Positions 57,252-64,000 of a stretch of DNA of 64,000 bases are shown one piece after another. The position numbers and the translations under genes are program-made. Every line of letters begins with the position of its first letter. Position 1 is the first letter of the stretch. The stretch covers positions 1-64,000 of the forward strand of contig CAXTAT010000023.1 of the NCBI GenBank assembly GCA_964242415.1, given 5' to 3'. The DNA comes from DASWOJ01 sp964242415. GTDB lineage: Bacteria; Pseudomonadota; Alphaproteobacteria; Acetobacterales; Acetobacteraceae. The notes under the pieces are model-generated. The model was not told the DNA's origin and searched no databases. It was given only the letters and a program-made list of their open reading frames with translations.

Positions 57252-58103
57252 ATGAAGCCAATCTCGTTGGTCGATGCTTTCCCCAATCGCCTGCGCACGG
57301 CGGGAACCGCCCGACGCGCCTGGTGGCGCGCGGCAACGGCGACGGTGGCCTTCGCCGCCCTGGCGAGCGCTCCGCACCAGGCCCTTGCGATCCTATCGCC
57401 GATCCACGAATGGACGTTCGACGATGGCACGGCACTCGACGTCGTTGGCAACCTGAATGGCACGCTGAATGGCGATGCGACGATCGCAAACGGACAACTG
57501 GTGCTTGACGGCAGCCACGCAAACGGTGGCGCTTATATGTCAACCGCCTTCGACACCGTATCGCTTTCCACGATGACGCTTGTTTCGTGGGTGTCGCTCG
57601 GCACTCTGGCTCAAGGTGGAGGAAGCGCCCTGTCGGTGGTCGATGGGTCCCAGGCCTTCAATTCGATCGATTACGCCGAAGCGACGCCTAACCAATGGAT
57701 TGCCGGCAGCGATTACTTCAATCGGACCCAGCCCAACAATGGCGGGGCGGCGGTCAGCGATACCGGTGAGCACATGCTGGCGATCACCTATGATGCAAGC
57801 GGCACCGTCGAGCTTTATCTGGACGGGGCTTTCTATGCCAACGGCGGCACCTACTCAGCGTTTACCTTGGCCAATCCGCAATACATGGTTGGCCTGCGCC
57901 ATCCTGCCTCAGAGCCTGGCAATGGGTTGCTGACCGGCAGCATCGACATGGCCAGTGTTTACGCCAGCGCGCTGTCGGCTGGTGATGTGGCGACGCTTTA
58001 TAGCGAAGGGGCCGGATCGTCTCCAATCCCTGAGCCTGCCTCGGCCGCAGTTGTCGCTGCCGCGTTTGGGTTGCTGTGCCTCTCGCGGCGCAGGCGAGCA
58101 TAG
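57252..58103 (+). CDS. Secreted LamG-like protein with PEP-CTERM sorting signal
   Basis: 283 residues. A long signal peptide (hydrophobic core TATVAFAALASAPHQALA, about residues 28-45) is followed by a concanavalin A/LamG-like beta-sandwich (about 50-245; HEWTFDDGTALDVVGNLNG start). The C-terminus is IPEPASAAVVAAAFGLLCLS plus basic RRRR: the PEP motif, membrane helix and Arg cluster of PEP-CTERM proteins processed by exosortase. Predicted to be exported and surface-processed, possibly with extracellular polysaccharide. No exosortase gene is in the window. ATG at 57252 with only a weak ribosome-binding site. It stands alone among minus-strand genes and downstream of AT-rich DNA. Confidence 0.88.
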   Translation: MKPISLVDAFPNRLRTAGTARRAWWRAATATVAFAALASAPHQALAILSPIHEWTFDDGTALDVVGNLNGTLNGDATIANGQLVLDGSHANGGAYMSTAFDTVSLSTMTLVSWVSLGTLAQGGGSALSVVDGSQAFNSIDYAEATPNQWIAGSDYFNRTQPNNGGAAVSDTGEHMLAITYDASGTVELYLDGAFYANGGTYSAFTLANPQYMVGLRHPASEPGNGLLTGSIDMASVYASALSAGDVATLYSEGAGSSPIPEPASAAVVAAAFGLLCLSRRRRA

Positions 58104-58248
58104 ACGGCCCGCCGGCGGACGGCTTCGGCAGCGAAGGTCCTGCCTGGGCCAAAGGCAACTCCGCGTGAGAGCCGCCAAGCCCCGGCCTGGCCGCAGATAA
58201 ACCCCTGAGGCTGCCCTTGCCGCAACCCGATCCGGTTCGCCCCGATCC

Positions 58249-58276
58249 GGCCCGCAGCGCAAAATGCGCGCGGGCC
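58249..58276. terminator. Hairpin between convergent PEP-CTERM and FUSC genes
   Basis: GGCCCGC-A-GCGC (58249-58260) pairs with GCGC-GCGGGCC (58266-58276) around AAAAT, an 11-bp stem with one bulge. It abuts the FUSC stop codon and lies 145 bp after the PEP-CTERM stop. There is no strong T tract on either side, so it may act as a bidirectional or Rho-assisted end. Confidence 0.5.
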
Positions 58277-59391
58277 TACCCGGCCGTCGTGCTGCGATCG
58301 GGCTGCACTGCCGTTCCCGGCCGCACCATCGGCGCGATCAGGTGCCATGCGATCAGTACTGGCTCCAGCAGCGCCAGGCCGATCAGCGTGCCGGTCAGCC
58401 GATCAACCGCCGGGGCGATGGCAGCGTCGGCATAGCTGTCGGGCACCAGGGTCACGAGGATGGCCAGCGTGAACTGGGTCCCGACATAGGTGACCGAGTG
58501 GCTGCCGTTCTCGATGTGGCGGCCAACCAGCACGCCGGCAACCGTGCCCGCGATCAGCACGGCGGCGTTGCCATGCGCGGCATAAAGGAAAACGCCGGCC
58601 AGCGCGCTTCCGGCGACGCAGCCGGCGACGCGCTGCACCAGCTTGCGGCTGACCGGCGCCAGCCCGCCGGCACCCAGGCTGCTGACGGGAACCAGCATCG
58701 CCGCCATGATGCTGACCGCGCTCTGGGCGAGTTCGCGGGTTGCAAACATCGACCATAGGGCCGGCAGCAGCGCCAGGGCGACGGCGGCCTGGGCGGCATG
58801 GCGCAGCGCATGGGGGTGCCAGCCGATTCGCCGCGCCGGCGCCATGCGGGTGCCGGGCCAGCGGCGGCGCAGGGTCAGCGTCGAGAGCGTGCTGACCGCC
58901 ACGCACGCCGCAGTGCCCGCCGCGACCTCCAGCAGGCGCGTCGTGACGAAGGCGGCGATGTCCTCGCCGGGGTGCTCCAGCTTGTCGAGCAGGATCATCT
59001 CGAAGGTGAGGCCGGCGAACAGCCAGGCGTAGGCGCGGCGGCCGGTCAGGGCGCCGTACATCGTGATGCCGCCCGCCGCCGCGCAGCTCAGCGTCGATAG
59101 GGGCCAGGAGAGGTGGACGGCCGGTGCCAACAGCAGCGCCAGCCCGGCGCCGACCGCGGTTCCCAGCACCCGCAGGGCGCCCCGCAGCAGGCTGTCCGAC
59201 ACGTGGCCGCGCATGACCATGTATCCGGAGAACGCGGCCCACGCGACGTTCTGGGCATTGATCAAGTGGGCCAGCGCGATGGCGAGCAGGACGGACAACA
59301 CGCATTCGAGGTCATCGACGACGCGGGGTGCCCGGCCATATAGCCAGCGCCGGACGCCGCCGAGTGCGGCGGCATCGCTCGACTCACTCAT
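58276..59391 (-). CDS. FUSC-family inner-membrane protein
   Basis: 371-residue protein with two sets of about five hydrophobic segments and the FUSC-like pattern of the fusaric-acid-resistance/aromatic acid efflux family. It resembles the membrane half of such proteins, without the long cytoplasmic domains of AaeB. The substrate is unknown and no membrane-fusion partner is adjacent. ATG at 59391 (MSESSDAAALGG) is chosen. The frame is open to 59565, but that part is encoded by a family-2 repeat and is unlikely to be real; ATG at 59457 is another option. Confidence 0.8.
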   Translation of the reverse strand: MSESSDAAALGGVRRWLYGRAPRVVDDLECVLSVLLAIALAHLINAQNVAWAAFSGYMVMRGHVSDSLLRGALRVLGTAVGAGLALLLAPAVHLSWPLSTLSCAAAGGITMYGALTGRRAYAWLFAGLTFEMILLDKLEHPGEDIAAFVTTRLLEVAAGTAACVAVSTLSTLTLRRRWPGTRMAPARRIGWHPHALRHAAQAAVALALLPALWSMFATRELAQSAVSIMAAMLVPVSSLGAGGLAPVSRKLVQRVAGCVAGSALAGVFLYAAHGNAAVLIAGTVAGVLVGRHIENGSHSVTYVGTQFTLAILVTLVPDSYADAAIAPAVDRLTGTLIGLALLEPVLIAWHLIAPMVRPGTAVQPDRSTTAG

Positions 59392-59514
59392 CTGGAACCA
59401 ACCGCGATCAATGCGGCCGGCCCAGTCCGGAGGCGCGTTGCCATCGTGAGCGGCCATCGAAGGACCGCCCGCATGCCTGATCGGCAATCCAGGCGGCAAG
59501 GACGGTGCCCGCCC

Positions 59515-59554
59515 TCCTGGATTGCCACGCCGCAAGCGCGGCTCGCAATGACGG
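59515..59554. repeat. Dispersed repeat copy (family 2)
   Basis: CTCCTGGATTGCCACGCCGC followed by AAGCGCGGCTCGCAATGACG matches the family-2 unit at 56633-56671, with a short inverted partner GGCAATCCAGG near 59483-59493. It lies between the FUSC and acetyltransferase genes. Confidence 0.7.
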
Positions 59555-59600
59555 TACGCCGGCACGGATCATGCCCCAGGGGGGTTGGCCTCGGCAGCGT

Positions 59601-62219
59601 TCAGGCAACGGCTTGCATGTCCTTCAGCGACATTGCGGCCTCGACCACGTCCGGCTCGTCCGGCAGGCGGCGGATGGTGAAGCCCATGCGGCGCATGAAC
59701 GCCAGCATCGGCCGGTTCTCCGTCAGCACCTGACCGGTGATGTCCGTCATGCCCTGGGACCGCCCCCAGTCCATCACCCGCTGCATCAGCCGCCGGGCCA
59801 GGCCGCAGCCCTTCATGGACGGCTCGACCAGCACGGCGAACTCGCCCGTCGTGGTATAGGGCTCGCGCACCAGTCGGCAGACACCCACGGTCTCCCCGGT
59901 CGCCTCCCGCTCGGCGACGAAGGCCATCTCGCGGTCGTAATCCACCTGGGTCATGCGGGCGACCTGCTCGGGGGACAGGGCGCGCAACATGCTGAAGAAG
60001 CGGTAGCGGATGTCCTCCGGCGTCAGGCGGCTGAACAGGGCGGCGTGCGCCTCGGCGTCCTCGGGGCGGATCGGGCGGATGACCAGGGTTTCGCCCTTGG
60101 CGGTCCAGTGCTCGATCAGCTCCGCCGGATAGGGGGTTATGGCGAGGAGGCCGGCCTGCCCGGCGGGACGCAGGGCGATCCAGGCGTCGCCGACCGAAAC
60201 CCCGTCCGCGTCGGCAAACACCGGGTTCAGGTCCAGCTCGGCGATCTCCGGGAAATCGACGATAAGCTGGCTGACGCGCACCAGGGCGTCGGCCACCGCG
60301 GTCCGGTCGGCGGCGGGCTGCTCGTGCAGCTCGGCCAGGGTGCTGGCGGCGCGGGTGCGGGCGATCAGGCTCTCGGCCAAGGTCAGGTTCAGCGGCGGCA
60401 GGTCCATCGCCACGTCGTTCAGGATGTCGGCCGCGCTGCCGCCGCTGCCGAAGGCGATGGCCGGGCCGAACAGCAGGTCGTCGCCGACGCCGATGCGCAG
60501 CTCGCGGGCGCGGCCGACCTGGCGCTGCACCAGGAAGCCCTCGGCCAGGCCGTCCAGCCCCAGGCGGACCCGGCGGCTGTCCAGTTGCTGCGCGGCCAGT
60601 TGGACGGCGGCGCCGTTGACCAGGTCGAGCAGCACGCCGCCGGGGCCGCCGGGCCGGGGCGGGCCGCGGCGGCGCAGCTTCACCACGGCGGGGAAGCCCA
60701 GCATCTCGGCGGCGGTGCCGGCGTCCTCGGCCGACATGGCGGGGCGGCTGGGCACGACGGGGATGCCGTAGGCGGACAGCGCCTGCAATGCCTCGTCTTG
60801 CAGCAGCCCGGTCCGGCCCTCGGCGCGCACCCGGGCGAACAGGCGGCGCACGGCGGATCGGTCGGGCGCCAGGGACAGCACGGTGCTGGCCGGCAGCTCG
60901 CGCGCGGCGGCGCGGGCGCGGCGCTGCTCCACGAGCTGGGCGAAGCCGCGCATGGCTTGCTCGGGGGTGGCGAACACCGGGATGCCAGCCGCCGCCAGGG
61001 TGTGCCGGTGGGCGGCGCCGGTGGTCTCGCCAAGCACGCAGGCCAGCAACGAGACCTTCATGCTGGGCAGGCAGGCCGCCAGGGCGGCGATGGCGGCGGC
61101 ATCGCCAGGCCCGTTCGGCGCCATGACGACGACGACGCCGCCGACCTCGGGCGCGGCGGACAGCATCGCGGCGGTCTCGGCCAGGCGGATTGCATGGTCG
61201 GCGCCGGTCCAGACCAGGCCCGCGTCGGGTGGACCCGGCGGCAGGTTGAGGCGCAACACCTCCTGCGTGGCCGGCGCCAGCGCCGCCAGCGGGATGCCGA
61301 GCGTCAGCGCGGTGTCGGCGGCAAGCTGGGCGGGGCCGATGGCGTTGTGGACGATGGCCACCGACTCGTGGCGGGGCGGGCGGGCGCGGGTCAGCGTCTC
61401 GGCCGCGGCGAGCAGGTCGGCCAGGCGCTCCACCCGCACGACGCCGGCGCGGCGCAGGGCGGCGTTGAACACCTGGTCGGCCCGGCCCGTCGGGTCCGAC
61501 AGCCGGCCGCCGGCATGGATGGCGACCACGGGCCGCAGCCGGGCGGCGGCGCGGGCGGCGGACAGGAAGCGACGGCGGTCGGTGATGCCGCGGATGTCCA
61601 GCAGGATTGCCCCGGTGTCGGGGTCGCGGGACAGCCAGTCCAGCACGGCGCCGAAGCCGAGGTCGGCGTTGCCCCCGGTGCCGATCAGGGTGCTGAACCC
61701 GACGCCGTTCGGCTCCGCCCAGTCCAGCACGGTCCGGCACAGCGCCGCCGATTGCGACACCAGCGCCACCTTGCCCGCCCGCGGCTGCAAGTGCCCGGTG
61801 GAGGCGTTCAGGCCAATGGCGGGGACGATCAGGCCAAAGCTGCTGGGACCGAGCACCCGGACTCCCGCGGCACGGCCGGCGGCCAGCAGGTCGGCGGTCG
61901 GCGTCAGGCAGGCCGCGGCGAAGGTTCCACGGGCGGCCAGGGCCAGCAGTGCCGGCGCCACGCCCTCGGGACCGGTCGCGATCACCGCGAGGTCCGGCGC
62001 TACCGGCAGCGTTGCCACGTCGGGGTAGGCCAGCACGCCGCCGGCTGCGCCGCCGCCGGGCAGCACCGGCAGGATCGCACCCTTGAACCCGGCGCCAAGC
62101 AGGTTGGCCATCACCTGCTTGCCCAGGGCCGTATCGACCCCCAAGACCGCGACCGACTCTGGACGGAACAGCTTGCTTGGGCTGAAGCGTCCGACGCTTG
62201 CAGGCCTAATTAGCGGCAT
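59601..62219 (-). CDS. Pat/PatZ-type protein lysine acetyltransferase
   Basis: 872 residues: an acyl-CoA synthetase (ADP-forming)-like CoA-binding domain (about 1-450), an ATP-grasp domain (about 480-690) and a C-terminal GNAT domain (about 700-872, acetyl-CoA loop near EPSMKGCGLARRLM). This is the architecture of Pat/PatZ, which acetylates and inactivates acetyl-CoA synthetase. The SHTGALAG-like loop with the phospho-histidine of true acyl-CoA synthetases is replaced by DPTGRADQVFNAA, so the synthetase half is probably regulatory only. ATG at 62219. It is flanked by repeats on both sides. Confidence 0.88.
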   Translation of the reverse strand: MPLIRPASVGRFSPSKLFRPESVAVLGVDTALGKQVMANLLGAGFKGAILPVLPGGGAAGGVLAYPDVATLPVAPDLAVIATGPEGVAPALLALAARGTFAAACLTPTADLLAAGRAAGVRVLGPSSFGLIVPAIGLNASTGHLQPRAGKVALVSQSAALCRTVLDWAEPNGVGFSTLIGTGGNADLGFGAVLDWLSRDPDTGAILLDIRGITDRRRFLSAARAAARLRPVVAIHAGGRLSDPTGRADQVFNAALRRAGVVRVERLADLLAAAETLTRARPPRHESVAIVHNAIGPAQLAADTALTLGIPLAALAPATQEVLRLNLPPGPPDAGLVWTGADHAIRLAETAAMLSAAPEVGGVVVVMAPNGPGDAAAIAALAACLPSMKVSLLACVLGETTGAAHRHTLAAAGIPVFATPEQAMRGFAQLVEQRRARAAARELPASTVLSLAPDRSAVRRLFARVRAEGRTGLLQDEALQALSAYGIPVVPSRPAMSAEDAGTAAEMLGFPAVVKLRRRGPPRPGGPGGVLLDLVNGAAVQLAAQQLDSRRVRLGLDGLAEGFLVQRQVGRARELRIGVGDDLLFGPAIAFGSGGSAADILNDVAMDLPPLNLTLAESLIARTRAASTLAELHEQPAADRTAVADALVRVSQLIVDFPEIAELDLNPVFADADGVSVGDAWIALRPAGQAGLLAITPYPAELIEHWTAKGETLVIRPIRPEDAEAHAALFSRLTPEDIRYRFFSMLRALSPEQVARMTQVDYDREMAFVAEREATGETVGVCRLVREPYTTTGEFAVLVEPSMKGCGLARRLMQRVMDWGRSQGMTDITGQVLTENRPMLAFMRRMGFTIRRLPDEPDVVEAAMSLKDMQAVA

Positions 62220-62568
62220 TGGGGTCCAGACTCATTGTGCAGTGCAGCATAGCATAGAGTGGGTTGTCACGGCTGCGCAAACACCCCCACGGCACGGGAA
62301 CGTTATGGGGCCGGACGGCTGCATACAACGCCAGGCCGCACTGGCTCCTTGCCCCTCCGGGCAGGGCAATCGCATATGCCATGGAGCCACTGCCTGCTCC
62401 CTCTCCCCCTATCGGGAGAGGGGGAAGCGGCGGTTCCTCACGGCGTATGCGATTGTTCTGAGGCGGGCGGACTAGGCCCTTGCGACTTCCCTCACCCCGG
62501 CCCTCTCCCGGAGGGAGAGGCAGCAGGCAGCGGCGTTCGCCCCTGGTTGAGGAGTCGCCGACGGACCT
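62220..62568. other. 349-bp intergenic region between acetyltransferase and livM
   Basis: No gene is seen. It is largely built of inverted repeats: a family-1 pair (62397-62427 and 62489-62520) and an outer inverted pair, CAATCGCATATGCC at 62367-62380 against GGCGTATGCGATTG at 62442-62455 (13 of 14 matching). The start region of the acetyltransferase gene is at its left edge. Confidence 0.65.
62397..62520. repeat. Paired palindromic repeat (family 1) upstream of the acetyltransferase gene
   Basis: 62397-62427 (CTCCCTCTCCCCCTATCGGG then AGAGGGGGAAG) is itself a hairpin. 62489-62520 (CCCTCACCCCGGCCCTCTCC then CGGAGGGAGAGG) is the same unit in the opposite orientation, matching the pairs at 44479-44624 and 51697-51847. 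Confidence 0.75.
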
Positions 62569-63555
62569 CTACAGCGAAATCCGCAGCTTCGCCGCGATCT
62601 CCCCCACGATGCCGCGGCGGAACGCCAGCACGCACGCCATGAAGATCACCCCCTGCGTCACCGTCACCCACGACCCGGCGCCGGCCAGCGCGTTCTCGGT
62701 CCAGACGATGATCCCCGCGCCCACCACGGGTCCGAAGATGGTCCCCATGCCGCCCAGCAACGCCATCAGCACCACCTCACCGGAAAAGGCGTAGTGCACG
62801 TTGGTCAGCGTGGCGATGCCGAACACCAGCGCGTTGGTGCCGCCCGCGATGCCCGCGATGGCCGTGCTGAGCACGAAGGCGATCAGCTTGTAATCGTCGG
62901 TGCGGTAGCCCAGCGAGGTCGCCCGCGGCTCGTTCTCGCGGATCGCCTTCAGCACCTGGCCGAACGGCGAGTGCACGATCCGGTGGATCAGCAGGAAGCA
63001 CAGCATGAACACCACGGCGACCAGCCCATACATCGCCATGTCGGACTGCATGGAGAACACGCCGAACACCGCCCCGCGCGGCACCTGCTGGATGCCGTCC
63101 TCGCCGCCGGTGAACGGCGCCTGCAGGCAGAAGAAGTATACCATCTGCGCCAGCGCCAGCGTGATCATGGCGAAGTAGATGCCCTGCCGCCGGATCGCCA
63201 GCCAGCCGAACACCACGCCCAGCGCCGCACCGGCCGCGCCGCCCGCCAGGATCGCCACCTCGGGCGTCAGGTGCCAGTTCTTCGCCGTCCAGGCGCTGAC
63301 GTACGCCCCCATGCCGAAGAACGCCGCGTGGCCGAAGCTCATCAGCCCCACGAACCCGATCAGCAGGTTGAAGGCGCAGGCGAACAGCGCGAAGCACAGC
63401 AGCCGCATCAGGAACACGGGATAGATGAACCAAGGGCAGGCCACGATCAGCCCCACCAGCAGCAGCAGCGCCCAGGCCTGCGCGCTGCTGAACCCCAGCA
63501 GGTTGAACGGGCGCCGGGCGGGCGCGGCGACGGGATTGACTGTGGTGACGCTCAT
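62569..63555 (-). CDS. livM: Branched-chain amino-acid ABC transporter permease LivM
   Basis: 328-residue inner-membrane permease with about nine helices. NLLIGFVGLMSFGHAAFFGM and the cytoplasmic coupling loop AIRENEPRATSLGYRTDDYK are typical of LivM. It would pair with LivH and the ATPases LivG/LivF to import Leu/Ile/Val or related solutes. ATG at 63555 is 1 bp after the livH stop. No livG or livF follows within 350 bp; they may lie upstream, outside the window. Confidence 0.94.
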   Translation of the reverse strand: MSVTTVNPVAAPARRPFNLLGFSSAQAWALLLLVGLIVACPWFIYPVFLMRLLCFALFACAFNLLIGFVGLMSFGHAAFFGMGAYVSAWTAKNWHLTPEVAILAGGAAGAALGVVFGWLAIRRQGIYFAMITLALAQMVYFFCLQAPFTGGEDGIQQVPRGAVFGVFSMQSDMAMYGLVAVVFMLCFLLIHRIVHSPFGQVLKAIRENEPRATSLGYRTDDYKLIAFVLSTAIAGIAGGTNALVFGIATLTNVHYAFSGEVVLMALLGGMGTIFGPVVGAGIIVWTENALAGAGSWVTVTQGVIFMACVLAFRRGIVGEIAAKLRISL

Positions 63556-63556
63556 G

Positions 63557-64000
63557 TCAGGCCGCCTTTCCGAACAGCCCGGCAGGCCGGGCCAGCAGCA
63601 CGATGACCATGACGACGAAGATCACCGTCGCCGAGGCCTGCGGATAGTAAACCTTGGTCAGCCCCTCGACGATGCCAAGCCCGAACCCGGTGACGATGCT
63701 GCCCAGGATGCTGCCCATGCCGCCGATCACCACGACGGCGAACACGGTAATGATGAAGCTGCTGCCCATGTTGGGGTTCACCGAGTAGATCGGCGCCGCC
63801 AGCACGCCCGCGAACGCCGCCAGCGCCACGCCGCCGGCATAGGTCAGGCTGATCATCCGCGGCACGTTGATGCCGAAGGCCTGCACCAGCCCGGGGTTCT
63901 CGGTGGCGGCGCGCAGGCGTGCGCCCAGCGAGGTCTTCTCGATCAGCAGCCAGGTCAGCAGGCACATGCCCCCGGCCGCGACGACGACCCACAGCCGGTA
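63557..64000 (-). CDS. livH: Branched-chain amino-acid ABC transporter permease LivH (5' truncated)
   Basis: C-terminal 147 codons of LivH; the gene continues beyond the right edge. SLGARLRAATENPGLVQAFG is the coupling loop, and the helices with VNPNMGSSFIITVFAVVVIG GMGSILG are conserved in the family. An ATG at 63967 is internal, since the frame is open to the window end with matching residues (YRLWVVVAAGG). Stop at 63557-63559, one base before livM. Confidence 0.92.
   Translation of the reverse strand, partial: YRLWVVVAAGGMCLLTWLLIEKTSLGARLRAATENPGLVQAFGINVPRMISLTYAGGVALAAFAGVLAAPIYSVNPNMGSSFIITVFAVVVIGGMGSILGSIVTGFGLGIVEGLTKVYYPQASATVIFVVMVIVLLARPAGLFGKAA

Noticed and set aside
59392..59565. 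Longer FUSC protein beginning at 59565
   Set aside because: The extra N-terminal codons are derived from a dispersed family-2 repeat and do not resemble the start of the family.

Overview
The window reads as a chromosomal segment of a G+C-rich alphaproteobacterium. Gene order and protein sequences point to the Rhodospirillales/Acetobacteraceae side; this is inferred from synteny and sequence resemblance, not from a search. It is overwhelmingly core genome. Two blocks that are conserved across alphaproteobacteria lie side by side on the minus strand, with small accessory patches at both ends.

By region: (1) 1-1741 is an edge patch with a decayed IS5-type transposase start and a cytochrome P450. 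(2) 1928-18669, read right to left, is rpsB-tsf-pyrH-frr-uppS-cdsA-dxr-rseP-bamA-ompH-lpxD-fabZ-lpxA-lpxI-gloA-ycjX-ycjF. It covers translation, UMP supply, isoprenoid and phospholipid precursors, outer-membrane protein assembly and lipid A synthesis. lpxB is not in its frequent place next to lpxI. (3) 18877-25890 is proS-lolC-lolD-dnaE followed by a frameshifted small gene. (4) 26071-44186 is the complete 14-gene complex I operon nuoA-N, then birA, coaX, rnj and a DUF1467 gene, closed by an intrinsic terminator that may also end a small RNA. (5) 44305-51620 holds tRNA-Leu-tig-clpP-clpX-lon-hup-tRNA-Val-tRNA-Asp, the protein quality-control block. The HU reading frame ends inside tRNA-Val. (6) 51816-64000 is more variable. 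It has a pyruvate-dehydrogenase-E1-like/transketolase gene translationally coupled to malonyl-CoA decarboxylase, an orphan ParA-type ATPase, a secreted LamG/PEP-CTERM protein, a FUSC-family membrane protein, a Pat-type protein acetyltransferase and the start of a branched-chain amino-acid ABC transporter.

Most genes are packed with 4-bp ATGA/GTGA overlaps or gaps under 10 bp, so long polycistronic minus-strand transcripts are expected. Several core genes appear to use TTG or GTG starts (bamA, frr, nuoH, nuoM, coaX, lpxI, birA).

No convincing new multi-gene system was seen. The features most worth a second look are small: two coupled mini-ORFs in front of malonyl-CoA decarboxylase, a hairpin-rich candidate sRNA between DUF1467 and proS, the HU/tRNA overlap, two families of dispersed palindromic repeats (one supplies the stop codon of the E1-like gene), and a one-base frameshift in a small conserved gene.
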